A DNA stretch of 64,000 nucleotides from positions 159,008,323-159,072,322 of the forward strand of contig NC_057800.1 in assembly GCF_018294505.1 (NCBI RefSeq). Direction: 5' to 3'. The first letter of the stretch is position 1, and each line of letters begins with the position of its first letter. The notes beneath the pieces were generated by a model. It was not told the origin of the DNA, did no database searches, and saw nothing but the letters and a program-made list of their open reading frames with translations. The translations under genes were made by a program, and so were the position numbers. Source of the stretch: Triticum aestivum. Taxonomy: Eukaryota > Streptophyta > Magnoliopsida > Poales > Poaceae. This document shows positions 41,525 to 54,501 of the stretch, piece by piece.

Positions 41525-44336
41525 CTATGTTACCTCAACGGGGATATGCACATCCCCAATAATAAGAATATCATATTTCTTCTTGACAGTAGGAAGAGGA
41601 AATTCAAAACCTCCAAATATAATCTATGGAATTTTTCCGATAGAATTGATACTATGAACTTCAGGTTGTTTCCTCGGAAAGTGTACCGTATGCTCATTAC
41701 CATTAAAATGAAAAGCGACATTGCCTTTGTTGCAATCAATAACAGCCCCTGCAGTATTAAGAAAAGGTCTTCCAAGAATAATAGACATACTATCATCCTC
41801 GGGAATATCAAGAATAACAAAGTCCGTTAAAATAGTAACGTTTTCAACCACAACAAGCACATCCTCACAAATACCGACAGGTATAGCAGTTGATTTATCA
41901 GCCATTTGCAAAGATATCTCGGTAGGTGTCAACTTATTCAAGTCAAGTCTACGATATAAAGAGAGAGGCATAACACTAACACCGGCTCCAAGATCACATA
42001 AAGCAGTTTTAATATAATTTGTTTTAATGGAGCAAGGTATAGTAGGTACTCCGGGGTCTCCAAGTTTCTTTGGTATTCCACCTTTAAAAGTATAATTAGC
42101 AAGCATGGTGGAAATTTCAGCTTCCGGTATCTTTCTTTTATTAGTAATGATATCCTTCATATATTTAGCATAAGGATTTGTTTTGAGCACATCAGTTAAT
42201 CGCATACGCAAAAACATAGGCCTAATCATTTCAACAAAGCGCTCAAAATCCTCATCATCCTTTTTCTTGGATGGTTTTGGAGGAAAAGGCATGGGTTTAT
42301 GAACCCAAGGCTCTCTTTCTTTACCATGTTTCCTAGCAACAAAGTCTCTTTTATCATAACGTTGATTCTTTGATTGTGGGTTATCAAGATCAACAACAGG
42401 TTCAATTTCTACATCATTATTATTACTAGGTTGAGCATCATCATGAACATCATCATTAATATTATTACTAGGTTCAGGTTCATTACCAGATTGTGTTTCA
42501 GCATCAGACATAAATATATCATTTGGATTATCAGGTGGTTCAGCAATAGGTTCACTAGAAGTTTGCACAGTTCTATCATTTTTCTTCTTCTTCTTGTTAG
42601 AAGAACTAGGAACATCAATATTATTTCTCTGAGAATCTTGCTCAATTCTCTTAGGGTGGCCTTCAGGATACAAAGGTTCTTGAGTCATTCTACCAGTTCT
42701 AGTAGCCACTCTAACAGCATAATTATTTTTCTTACTATTCATTTCATCAAGCACTTCTTTTTGAGCCTTAAGTACTTGTCCTACTTGAGTGGTAACCATA
42801 GAAGCATGTTTGCTAACAAGTTTAAGTTCACCTTTAATATCAGCCATATAATCACCCAAGCGTCTAATCATATAAGCATTTTCTTTTAATTGTCTACCAA
42901 AATAAGCGTTGAAGTCATCTTGCTTAAACATAAAGTTATCAAACTCATCCAAGCACTGAATAGCAATTTTAGTAGGAGGGACTTCAGCTTTATCATATCT
43001 ATAGAGAGAATTTACCTTTACTACCTGTGTCGGGATATCGGGGTCAGGAGGTTATTCAGTAAATAAAGAATTAAGATCATATGTTTCTTCAACAGGAGGT
43101 ATATTAAGACCATGTATTTCTTCAATAGGAGGTAAATTCTTAACATCTTCAGCTTTAATACCTTTTTCTTTCATAGATTTCTTTGCCTCTTGCATATCTT
43201 CGGTACTGAGAAATAGAACACCTCTCTTCTTCGGAGTTGATTTAGGAATAGGCTCAGTAACTGGAGCAGGAGCTGGCTCAGGAGGTGCCCAATTATTTTC
43301 ATTTGTCAACATATTATTCAATAGAATTTCAGCTTCATCTGGTGTTCTTTCCCTGAAAAGAGAACCAGCACAACTATCCAGGTAATCTCTGGAAGCATCA
43401 GTTAGTCCATTATAAAAGATATCAAGTATTTCGGTTTTCTTAAGAGGATGATCAGGCAAAGCATTAAGTAACTTGAGAAGCCTCCCCCAAGCTTGTGGGA
43501 GACTCTCTTCTTTAATTTGCACGAAGTTGTATATTTCCCTCAAAGCAGCTTGTTTCTTATGAGCGGGGAAATATTTAGCAGAGAAGTAATAAATCATATC
43601 CTGGGGACTACGCACACAACCAGGATCAAGAGAATTAAACCATATCTTAGCATCACCCTTTAATGAGAACGGAAATATTTTGAGTATATAGAAGTAACGC
43701 GATCTCTCATCATTAGTGAACAGGGCAGCTATATCATTTAACTTAGTAAGATGTGCCACAACAGTTTCAGATTCATAGCCATAAAACGGATTAGATTCAA
43801 CCAAAGTAATTATATCGGGATCAACAGAGAATTCATAATCCTTATCAGGAACACATATAGGTGAAGTAGGAAAAGAAGGGTCGGGTTTCATTTTATCTCT
43901 AAGTGATTCTTTGTTCCATTTAATTAATAACCTCTTGAGCTCATATCTATATTTGCAAGCTAAAATAGCGGCAGAAGATTCCATATCAAAAAGACCCCTC
44001 AGGGATAACAGGCATATTTTCATCATCACTGTCATCATCGTATTCAGATTCAATGATATCTTTTTCTCTAGCCCTAGCAATTTGTTCATCAAGAAATTCA
44101 CTAAGGGGCACAGTAGTATCAGGCATAGAACCAGTTTCATCATAAGTATCATGCATAGCAGAAGTGGCATCATCAATAACATGCGACATATCAGAACGAA
44201 TAGCAGAAGCAGGTGTCGGTGTCGCAAACTTACTCATAACAGAAGGTGAATCAAGTGCAGAGCTAGATGGCAGTTCCTTACCTCCCCTCGTAGTTGACGG
44301 ATAGATCTTGGTTTTTGGATCTCTCAAGTTCTTCAT
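41525..44336 (-). pseudogene. gag-protease of A
   Basis: Starts MKNLRDPKTKIYPS at 44336, shifts frame near 43990, and has stops at 43052-43054 and 41624-41626 before the natural end HIPVEVT at 41525. Gag core: FSVDPDIITLVESNPFYGYE, VVAHLTKLNDIAALF, FPFSLKGDAKIWFNSL, SAKYFPAHKKQAALREI. The middle is Asn/Lys-rich. The protease has LCDLGAGVSVMPLSLY (catalytic DLGA) and IILGRPFLNTAGAVIDC. The protein ends without RT, as in B, so the truncation is a family trait rather than damage to this copy. Confidence 0.9.
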
Positions 44337-44386
44337 AGTGATAAGCAGATATAAATCCCAAGTGACTCAAAGAATAGAGCTATGCT

Positions 44387-44403
44387 CCCTGGCAACGGTG
44401 CGA
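44387..44403 (-). promoter_or_regulatory. Degenerate tRNA-Asp type primer binding site of A
   Basis: Minus strand TCGCACCGTTGCCAGGG corresponds to TGGCGCCGTTGCCGGGG (3' end of tRNA-Asp) with several changes. It lies 11 bases inside the LTR edge. Confidence 0.8.
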
Positions 44404-44414
44404 GAAATTGGTCT

Positions 44415-45812
44415 TGATAACCCACAAGTATAGGGGATCGCAACAGCTTTCGAGGGTAGAGTATTCAACCCAAATTTATTGATTCGACACAAGGGGAGCC
44501 AAAAAATATTCTCAAGTATTAGCAGCTGAGTTGTCAATTCAACCACACATGGAAACTTAGTATCTGCAGCAAAGTGTTTAGTAGCAAAGTAATATGATTG
44601 TGGTGGTAGCAGCAACAAAAGTAAAGACAACAAAAGTAATGTTTTTGGTATTTTGTAGTGATTGTAACAGTAGCAGCGGGAAAGTAAATAAACGTAAATC
44701 AGTATATGGAAAAATCGTAGGCACCGGATCAGTGATGGATAATTATGCCGGATGCGGTTCATCATGTAACAGTCATAACATAGGGTGACACAGAACTAGC
44801 TCCAATTCATCAACGTAATGTAGGCATGCATTTCGTATATAGTCATACGTGCTTATGGAAAAGAACTTGCATGACATCTTTTGTCCTACCCTCCCGTGGC
44901 AATGGGGTCCTATTGGAAACTAAGGGATATTAGGGCCTCCTTTTAATAGAGAACCGGAACAAAGCATTAGCACATAGTGAATACATGAACTCCTCAAACT
45001 ATGGTCATCACCGGGAGTGGTCCCGATTATTGTCACTTCGGGGTTGCCGGATCATAACACATAGTAGGTGACTATAGACTTGCAAGGTAGGATCAAGAAC
45101 TCACATATATTCATGAAAACATAATAGGTTCAGATCTGAAATCATGGCACTCAGGCCCTAGTGACAAGCATTAAGCATAGCACTGTCATAGCAACATCAA
45201 TCTCAGAACATAGTGGATACTAGGGATCAAACCCTAACAAAACTAACTCGATTACATGATAAATCTCATCCAACCCATCACCGTCCAGTAAGCCTACGAT
45301 GGAATTACTCACGCATGGCGGTGAGCATCATGAAATTGGTGATGGTGGATGGTTGATGATGACGACGATGATGAATCCCCCTCTCCGGAGCCCCGAACGG
45401 ACTCCAGATCAGCCCTCCCGAGAGGTTTTAGGGCTTGGCGGCGGCTCCGTATCGTAAAACGCGATGATTTCTTCTCTCTGATTTTTTTTCTCTCCGAAAG
45501 CAAATATATAGAGTTGGAGTTGGCGTCGGAGGGCATCCAGGGGGCCCACGAGGTAGGGGGCGCCCCCCCCCCCCTCGTGAGAAGGGTGTGGCCCCCCTGG
45601 TCTTCATCTTTGGCGAGGATTTTTTTTTTCTAAGATGTTTCGTGGAGTTTCAGGTCATTCCAAGAATATTTGTTTTCTGCACATAAAACAACACCATGGC
45701 AATTCAGCTGAAAACACCGTCAGTCCGGGTTAGTTCCATTCAAATCATACAAGTTAGAGTCCAAAACAAGGGCAAAAGTGTTTGGAAAAGTAGATACGAC
45801 GGAGACGTATCA
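44415..45812 (-). repeat. 5' LTR of A
   Basis: 1.40 kb, TGATACGTCTCCGTCG to GGGTTATCA on the minus strand. TATA box CTATATATTTG at about 45511-45501. The promoter palindrome CACGAGG...CCTCGTG lies upstream of it (45547-45579). Target duplication CTAGC follows at 45813-45817. Confidence 0.92.
45547..45579. repeat. GC-rich palindrome in the A LTR promoter (CACGAGG type)
   Basis: CACGAGG (45547-45553) and CCTCGTG (45573-45579) flank a G/C run. It lies about 40 bases upstream of the TATA box. Confidence 0.8.
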
Positions 45813-47575
45813 CTAGCCCTTTCTGAGACTATAAAACATAAATGCAGAGCACCTCCGAAGTTCAGGCAGCGACTAAACATTGTAATTCATGGTAGAAAAG
45901 ATCCATCATGATGCACCCAACATTAGATGCACACAATGCATAAGTATGACAACATCGCTCTCAGGTTCTGGCGCTTATTTTAGAGGGTCATGACACATCA
46001 TAAAAGTAAATAGATAGTCCCTTCGCAGAGGGAAGCAGTGATTTGCAGCGGTGCCAGAGCTCAAGTTTTTAAAACAGAGGTAAATGAAATTTTGAGAAAT
46101 GCACCCTTGTTTACTTTGCGACCATCAGTTAGCAATATCTTCCATCCTAAACGCATTAGTGGTGGTTCCCGAGCGATAAAGTAAAGGTTATTACTCAATA
46201 GGAGTTTTTGTTTGATTAATTGTAAGCTCTTTTTGCAATTTGGACTGGGAATCCCTATTACCACCCCTCTCGTGCAATGAAGAGTGAATAAACACTCATC
46301 ATGAGAATAACCCGCTTAGCAGGGAATATATCGACTACCTCCTATCGCTCTATGAACAATCCAGGCACACAAAAAGGATATTTATTTGAAGTTTTGTTAG
46401 AGGCGGCACATGCAAATTTACTTAGGACGGCGGGGTAATACCGCATATAGGTAGATATGGTGGACTCATCTCGAATGACTTGGGTTTAAGGGTTTTTGAT
46501 GCACAAGTAGAGTTCCCAGTTAGTACAGGTGAAGGCTAGCATTTAGGTTGAGAAGCGGCCAGCTAGAGAGCAACAACGGTCATGAACATGCATTATGCAT
46601 TAGTAACATTGGATACTAGCATGAGTAGGATATGAACACCATGAACATAAATATCATAGAGGCTATGTTGGTTTTGATTCAACTACATGCATGAACATGT
46701 GCCAAGTCAAGCCACTCGAACATTCAGAGGAGGATACCATATCATCATACTACATCACAATCATTTTAACGCAATGTTGGCATCCAAGATAAATCATTAT
46801 CCACTCCTAGTTACTTATGCATGGCATGAGAAACTATAACCTCTAATTGTCATTGCAAACATGTTTGATCATAATAGGCTGAATCATGGATACTAGGTTA
46901 AACATATTTACAAAAACAGAACAAGTCAAGTTCATATCCGTTTCTCTTTGCCACGGCTAGTTCATCAAATATCGTCATTATTTCCTTTCACGTGCACGAC
47001 CGAACAATATGAAAATAATAATAGTGCAAGAGTGTTGTGGACTAAGCTGTAATCTGCAAACATTTTATTCAACAAGAGAAGACAAGGTAATATGGGCTCT
47101 TTGTTAGATCAACAATAATGCATATGAGAGCCACTCAACAATTTCATCGTGGTCTTCTCCTCGGTATGACTCAATAACAAGAAAATAGATTTAGAGAAAC
47201 ACATTGAAATATTTTTGGAGTTTTTGGTTTTCTTGAAATAAAGTAACTTAAAGAAAGAAAATTAAAAATGAGAAAACTATTTACACGGGAGAGCTTCCAT
47301 CAAACAAAAGAAGAACAAGGAAATCTTTTTGGGTTTTCTTTTTAGTACTACAACAATTTAAACTAGGAAGAAAAATAAAAAAGAAGCAGGAAATATTTTT
47401 GAATTTTCCAAAGTTTTTCAAACACACAAGAAGAAAGCGAGAAAATAAACTTAGCATGGATAATACAATGAAAAAGTATGGACACCGACAACTGGAATGA
47501 AATGTGTGAACATGAATGTAATGTCGGTGGAAATACGTACTCCCCCAAGCTTAGGGTTTTGGCCTAACTTGGTAA
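45813..47575 (-). other. 3' non-coding region of B, with stem-loop after ORF1
   Basis: AT-rich, no credible gene, homologous to 34590-36110 and 39441-39647 of A. Inverted repeat CCAAGCTTAGG (47545-47555)/CCTAACTTGG (47563-47572) starts four bases after the ORF1 stop (47576-47578). It represents the B sequence left of which element A inserted. Confidence 0.8.
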
Positions 47576-48067
47576 TCACGAGTCGAGAAACCATGGGGTC
47601 CTATGTTGAAATGTTGAGGAGCGGGCACCTGTGAATCCCAGGCATAATTCCGCCTGTGCTGCAGCTAGGTTGTTCCGATAGGCGACAATGTCCTCAGGCA
47701 TAATCCTGTATCCACCCCTGACAATAGGATTAAACAAACAAGGTGCAGGCAATGGAATAACATCATGAGTGTCCACACTGAAAACTATCTTATAAGGAAC
47801 ATCCATGGTAGTGTTCTCCCTGTCAATAAAGTGGTGGTCTGCCATAGCCGCGCAATCTAGGTAAACCTTGGGCAAGGGATAATCATGCTGGCGTATCTAA
47901 ACGTTAAAGTGAGTCACTAAATGAGTAGCACAAATACCACCATGTATTTTGCCCTTGGATATGTTAATGTGGAGGCGACGGGCCACAATAGCTCGCAAAC
48001 TATAAGTGTTGTCGCCGTAAAGTGCACGACGTAAAACAGCAAAATCTGGAGCACCAAGTGCACTTAC
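47576..48067 (-). pseudogene. ORF1 of B, C-terminal part
   Basis: Continues the ORF1 frame from 56359 after removal of C and one target duplication; the phase is preserved exactly. It has APDFAVLRRALYGDNTYSLR and GKIHGGICATHLVTHFNV, one in-frame TAG at 47897-47899, then PKVYLDCAAMADHHF and LPAPCLFNPIV. It ends at 47576. It parallels 40140-39771 of A. Confidence 0.85.
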
Positions 48068-48072
48068 CTTCT
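48068..48072. repeat. Target site duplication of C, left copy (CTTCT)
   Basis: Exact match to 56359-56363. Confidence 0.95.
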
Positions 48073-49649
48073 TGCTACCTCTTGAGCACTGCGTTGGTTT
48101 TCCCTTGAAGAGGAAAGGGTGATGCAGCAAAGTAGCGTAAGTATTTTCCCTTTGAGAACCAAGGTATCAATCCAGTAGGAGATCACGCTCAAGTCCCACG
48201 CACCTACACAAACAAATAAGAACCTCGCAACCAACACGATAAAGGGATTGTCAAGCCCTTCTCGGTCACTTACGAGAGTGAGATCTGATAGATATGATAA
48301 GGTAATATTTTTGGTATTTTTATGATAAAGAGAAATAAAGATGCAAAGTAAAATAAACGGCAAAGGAAATAACTAAGTATTGGAAAATTAATATGATAGA
48401 AGATAGACCCCGGGGCCATAGGTTTCACTAGTGGCTTCTCTCAAGAGCATAAGTATTACGGTGGGTAAACGAATTACTGTCGAGCAATTGATAGAATTGA
48501 GCATAGTTATGAGAATATCTAGGTATGATCATGTATATAGGCATCACGTCTGAGACAAGTAGACTGAAACGATTCTTCATCTGCTACTATTACTCCACAC
48601 ATCGACCGCTATCCAACATGCATCTAGAGTATTAAGTTCATAAGAACGGAGTAATGCTTTAAGGAAGATGACATGATGTAGAGGGATAAACTCATGCAAT
48701 ATGATATAAACCCCATCGTTTTATCCTCGATGGCAACACTACAATACGTGTCAGTTCCCTTTCTGTCACTGGGATCGAGCACCGCAAGATTGAACCCAAA
48801 GCTAAGCACTTCTCCCATTGCAAGAAAGAACAATCTAGTAGGCCAAACCAAACTGATAATTCGAAGAGACTTGCAAAGATAAACCAATCATACATAAAAG
48901 AATCCCAAGGAGAATCAAATATTGTTCATAGATAATCTAGATCATAAACCCACAATTCATCGGATCTCGACAAACACACCGCAAAAGAAGATTACATCGA
49001 ATAGATCTCCAAGAGAATCAAGGATAACTTTGTATAGAGATCCGAAGAGAGAGAAGAAGCCATCTAACTAATAACGATGGACCCATAGGTCTGAAGTAAA
49101 CTACTCACACATCACCGGAGAGGCCATGGAGTTGATGTAGAGGCCCGCCGTGATCAATGCCCCCTCCGGCGGAGCTCCGGAAAAGGCCCCGAGATGGGAT
49201 CTCTAGAGTATAGAAGGTTGCGGCGGTGGAATTAGGTTTTCATGGTGCTCCTGGATGTTTGGGGGGTACGTGGATATATATAGGAGGAAGAAGTATGTCG
49301 GTGGAGCAACGGAGGGTCCAAGAGGGTGGAGGGCGCGCCCAGGGGGGTAGGCACGCCCACTACCTCGTGCCTTCCTCCCTTGTTTCTTGACATCCACTCC
49401 AAGTCTCTTGGATCACGTTTGTTGAGAAAATCACGTTCCCGAAGGTTTCATTCCATTTGGACTCTGTTTGATATCCCTTTTCTTCAAAACCCTAAAATAG
49501 GCAAAAAACTGCAATTTGGGCTAGGCCTCCGGTTAGTAGGTTAGTCCCAAAATGATATAAAAGTGTAAAATAAAGCCCATTAACATCCAAAATAGATAAT
49601 ATAATAGCATGGAGCAATCAAAAATTATAGATACGTTGGAGACGTATCA
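48073..49649 (-). repeat. 3' LTR of C
   Basis: Minus strand TGATACGTCTCCAACG to GAGGTAGCA. TATA box CCTATATATATCC at 49284-49272. The promoter palindrome is partly decayed: CAAGAGGGTGG, GGCGCGCCC and CCTCGTG at 49318-49369. Very similar to 54793-56358. Confidence 0.94.
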
Positions 49650-52419
49650 AGCATCGCCAAGCTTAATTCCTGCTCATCCTCGATTAGGTAAATGATAAAA
49701 GAAGAATTTTTGATGTGGAATGCTTTCTAACATATTTCTCAATGTAATTTTTCTTTATTGTGGCATGAATGTTCAGATCTGAAAGATTCAAGATAAAAGT
49801 TTAATATTGACATAAAAATAATAATACTTCAAGCACACTAACTAAGCAATTATGTCTTCTCAAAATAACATGGCCAAAGAAAGTTATCCCATCAAAATCA
49901 TATAGTCTGGCTATGCTCTATCTTCACCACACAAAATATTTAAATCATGCACAACCCAGATGACAAGCCAAGCAATTGTTTCATACTTTTGATGTTCTCA
50001 AACCTTTTCAATCTTCATGCAATATATGAGCGTGAGCGATGGATATAGCACTACGGTGGAATAGAATGGTGGTTGTGGAGAAGACAAAAAGGAGAAGATA
50101 GTCTCACATTGACTAGGCGTATCAACGGGCTATGGAGATGCCCATTAATAGATATCAATGTGAGTGAGTAGGGATTGCCATGCAACGGATGCACTAGAGC
50201 TATAAGTATATGAAAGCTCAAAAATAAACTAAGTGGGTGTGCATCCAACTTGCTTGTTCACGAAGACCTAGGGCATTTTGAGGAAGCCCATCATTGCAAT
50301 ATACATGCCAAGTTCTATAATGAAAAATTCCCACTAGTATATGAAAGTGATATAATAGGAGACTCTCTGTATGAAGAACATGGTGCTACTTTGAAGCACA
50401 AGTGTGGAAAAGGATTGTAACATTGTCCCTTCTCTCTTTTTATCTCATTTTTTCATTTTTTTTGGGCCTTCCTTTTTTATGGCCTTTCTCTTTTTTTTCC
50501 TTTTTTCGTCTAGAGTCTCATCCCGACTTGTGGGGGAATCATAGTCTCCATCATACTTTCCTCACTTGGGACAATGCTCTAATAATGATGATAATCACAC
50601 TTTATTTACTTACAACTCAAGAATTACAACTCAATAATTAGAACAAAATATGACTCTATGTGAATGCCTCCGGCGGTGTACTAGGATGTGCAATGAATCA
50701 AGAGTGACATGTATGAAGAATTATGAACGGTGGCTTTGCCACAAATACGATGTCAACTACATGATCATGCAAGCAATATGACAATGATGAAGCGTGTCAT
50801 AATAACGGAATGGTGGAAAGTTGCATGGCAATATATCTCAGAATGGCTATGGAAATGCCATAATAGGTAGGTATGGTGGCTGTTTTGAGGAAGGTATATG
50901 GTGGGTTTATGGTACCGGCGAAAGTTGCGCGATACTAGAGAGGCTAGCAATGGTGGAAGGGTGAGAGATTGTATAATCCATGGACTCAACATTAGTCATA
51001 AAGAACTCACATACTTATTGCAAAAATCTATTAGTTATCGAAACAAAGTATTACGCGCATGCTCCTAGGGGGATAGATTGGTAGGAAAAGACCATCGCTC
51101 GTCCCCGACCGCCCCTCATAAGGAAGACAATAAATAAATAAATCATGCTCCGACTTCATCACATAAAGGTTCACCAGACGTGCATGCTACGGGAATCACA
51201 AACTTCAACACAAGTATTTCTCAAATTCACAACTACTCAACTAGCATGACTCTAATATCACCACCTCCATATCTCAAAACAATTATCAAGTATCAAACTT
51301 CTCATAGTATTCAATGCACTTATATGAAAGTTTTTATTATTGCCATGTTGTTCTAAAGGACTCTCAAAATAATATAAGTGAAGCATGAGAGAACAATAGT
51401 TTCTATATAACAAATTCACCACCATGCTCTAAAAGATACAAGTGAAGCACTAGAGCAAAAACTATATAGCTCAAAAGATATAAGTGAAGCACATAGAGTA
51501 TTCTAATAAATTTCAAATCATGTGAGTATCTCTCAAAGGGTGTGTACAGCAAGGATGATTGTGGTAAACAAAAAAGCAAATACTCAAATCATACAAGACA
51601 CTCCAAGCAAAACACATATCATGTGGTGAATAAAAATATAGCTCCAAGTAAAGTTACCGATACACGAAGACGAAAGAGGGGATGCCTTCCGGGGCATCCC
51701 CAAGCTTAGGCTTTTTGGTGTCCTTGAATTTTACCTTGGGGTGCCATGGTCATCCCCAATCTTAGGCTCCTACCACTCTTTGTTCCATAATCCATCAAAT
51801 CTTTACCCAAAACTTGAAAACTTCACAACACAAAACTCAAAATAGAAAATCTCGTGAGCACCTTTAGCGAAAGAAAACTACATACCACTTCAAGGTACTG
51901 TAATGAACTCATTATTTATTTATATGGCTGTTAAACCTACTGTATTCAAACTTCTCTATGGTTTATAAACTCTTTTACTAGCCATAGATTCATCAAAATA
52001 AGCAATCAACACAAGAAAAACAGAATCTGTCAAAAACAGAACAGTCTGTAGTAATCTGTAGCTAACGCAAGTTCTGGAATCCAAAAAATTCTAAAATAAA
52101 TTGATGGACGTGAGCAATTTATATATTAATCATCTGAAAAAATAATTAACTAAATATCACCTTCCAAATAAAAATTGCAGCAATTCTTGTGGGCGCTAAA
52201 GTTTCTGTTTTTTACAGCAAGATCAAAAAGACTTTCCCCAAGTCTTCCCAACAGTTCTACTTGGCACAAACACTAATTAAACACAACAAAAAAAGAGGCT
52301 AGGTAAATTATTTATTAGTAAACAGGAGCAAAAAGCAAGGAATAAAAATAAAATTGGGTTGCCTCCCAACAAGCGCTATCATTTAACGCCCCTAGCTAGG
52401 CATAAAAGCGAAGATAGAT
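49650..52419 (-). other. 3' non-coding region of C
   Basis: AT-rich, no protein recognised, 2.8 kb. It contains a perfect 9-bp stem-loop at 51678-51701 and a second imperfect one near 51737-51760. The last bases before the 3' LTR (minus strand GCTTGGCGATGC) are the likely, mutated, polypurine tract; D has GCCTGGGGATGC there. Confidence 0.8.
51678..51701. repeat. Stem-loop in C non-coding region
   Basis: GGGGATGCC (51678-51686), six-base loop TTCCGG, GGCATCCCC (51693-51701). It is followed by CAAGCTTAGG, the motif that also follows ORF1 in A and B. Confidence 0.9.
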
Positions 52420-54501
52420 CTAGGTATTGCCATCTTTGGTAGGCAATCCATAAGTGTCTCTCATAATGGATTCATATGTTAATTTAATTTTATTTCTAGG
52501 GAAGTGTTCCATGTCTTTCCTTAATGGAAATTGGAATCTAATATTCCCTTCCTTCATATCAATAATTGCACCAATCGTTCTAAGGAAAGGTCTACCAAGA
52601 ATAATCAGACATGAAGGATTGCAATCTATATCAAGAACAATGAAATCTACATGCACATAGTTCCTATTTGCAACAATAAGAATATCATTAATTATTCCCA
52701 TAGGTTTCTCAATAGTGGAATCCGCAGGGTGCAAGTTTAAAGAACAATCATCAAAATCACGGAAACCTAGCAAATCACACAAAGTTTTTGGAATCGTGGA
52801 AACACTAGCACCAAAATCACACAAAGCATAGCACTCATGATATTTAATTTTAATTTTTATTGTAGGTTCCCACTCATCATAAAGTTTTCTAGGGATAGAA
52901 ACTTCCAACTCAAGTTTTTCTTCATAAGATTGCACCAAAGCATCAACAATATGTTTAGTAAAAGCTTTATTTTGACTATAAGCATGAGGAGAATTTAGCA
53001 CGGATTGCAACAAGGAAATACAATCTATCAAAGAGCAATTATCATAATTAAATTCCTTGAAATCCAAAATAGTGGGTTCATTAATATTTAAGGTTTTGAC
53101 CTCTTCAATCCCACATTTGACAATTTTAGCATCAATATCTAAAGACTCCGAATTTTTGGAACGCCTTCTAGGTAAAGGTGGCTCATCTTCAGCCCCATCA
53201 TTATCAAGATTCATATTGCAAAACAAAGATTTAATAGGAGATACATCAATAACTTTTAGATCTTCATCTTTGTTATCATGAAAAGTAGAAGAGCACGCTT
53301 TTATAAAGCAATCTTTCTTAGCACGCATCCTAGCGGTTCTTTCTTTGCACTCATCAATGGAAATTCTCATGGCTGTGAGAGACTCGTTGATATCATGCTT
53401 ATGTGTAATAGATCTAAGTTTAAAATAATCACCATCAAGAGAAATTCTATAAATGTTCCTAGCCAACTCATCAATCTTAAGAAATTTTTCTTCAATCAAA
53501 GCATCGAAACTCTTTTGCGAAGTAATACATTCTTTAATATTAGATTCAAAATCAGAGGGCATATTATTATAATTTCCATAGGAATTGTTGTAGGAATTGC
53601 CATAATTATTAGAGGAATTACTAGGAAACGACCTAGAATTAAAATTACCTCTATATGCATTGTTACCATAATTGTTCCTACCAACAAAATTCACATCCAT
53701 AGATTCATTATTATTCTCAATCAAAGTAGACAAAGGCATATCATTAGGATCAGTAGGAGCACTCTTATTAGCAAAAAAAAATCATAAGTTCATCCATCTT
53801 TCCACTCAAAACATTAATCTCTTCAATTGCATGCGCTTTTTTATTAGGAGATCTTTCGGTGTGCCATTGAGAATAATTAACCATAATATTTTCTAGGATT
53901 TTAGTAGCTTCTCCTAAAGTGATTTCCATAAAAGTGCCTGCCGCGCCGAATCTAAAAGATTTCTAGAAGCAAAATTCAATCTGGCATAAAAGTTTTGTAA
54001 AATCATCCAAAGATTCAAACCATGTGTAGGGCAATTACGTATCATTAATTTCATCCTCTCCCAAGATTGTGCAACATGTTCGTGATCAAGTTGCGTAAAA
54101 TTCATAATATCGTTTCTAAGAGGGATGATCTTAGCGGGAAGAAAATACTTTGAGATAAAAGCATCTTTTCACTTATTACATGAATCAATACTATTTTTAA
54201 GCAAAGACGAAAACCAAGCTTTAGCACGATCTCTAAGCGAAAACAGAAATAGCTTCAATTTAACAATATCATTATCCACATCTTTCTTCTTTTGCATATC
54301 ACACAAATCAACAAAGTTGTTTAGATGGGTAGCGGCATCTTCACTAGGAAGGCCGGCGAATTGATCTTTCATGACAAGATTTAACAAAGCAGCTTTAATT
54401 TCACAAGATTCAGCATCGGTAAGAGGAGCAATCGGAGTGCTAAGAAAAACATTGTTGTTGGTATTGGCAAAGTCACACAATTTAGTATTATCTTGAGCCA
54501 T
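52420..54501 (-). pseudogene. gag-protease of C
   Basis: ATG at 54501 starts MAQDNTKLCDFANTNNN. Gag continues through GLPSEDAATHLNNFVDLC and LFLFSLRDRAKAWF to a frameshift near 54170, a short frame at 54105-53914 (HVAQSWERMKLMIRNCP), then a 439-codon open frame from 53739. That frame has an Asn/Gly/Tyr-rich linker, the protease ALCDFGASVSTIPKTL and IILGRPFLRTIGAIID, and ends at 52420. The catalytic motif reads DFGA. It diverges strongly from A and B, so C is a different family. Confidence 0.88.

Larger units (their letters stand above)
34358..45812 (-). mobile_element. Element A: Athila-type Ty3/gypsy without RT or integrase, interrupted by LINE I
   Basis: Minus-strand order: 5' LTR (45812-44415), Asp-type PBS, gag-protease, GC-rich spacer, ORF1, non-coding region to 34358. 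No RT, RNase H or integrase motif is seen between protease and ORF1. No 3' LTR is found at the left end. CTAGC flanks both ends. Gag and protease are Athila-like (FPFSLKGDAK, ILGRPFLNTAGAVIDC). Confidence 0.87.

Noticed and set aside
42374..42889. Plus-strand frame of 171 codons rich in Ile/Ser/Arg
   Set aside because: Antisense of the Asn/Asp-rich linker of A's Gag-protease.
53278..53787. Plus-strand frame of 169 codons
   Set aside because: Antisense of C's Gag-protease; repetitive Ile/Arg composition.
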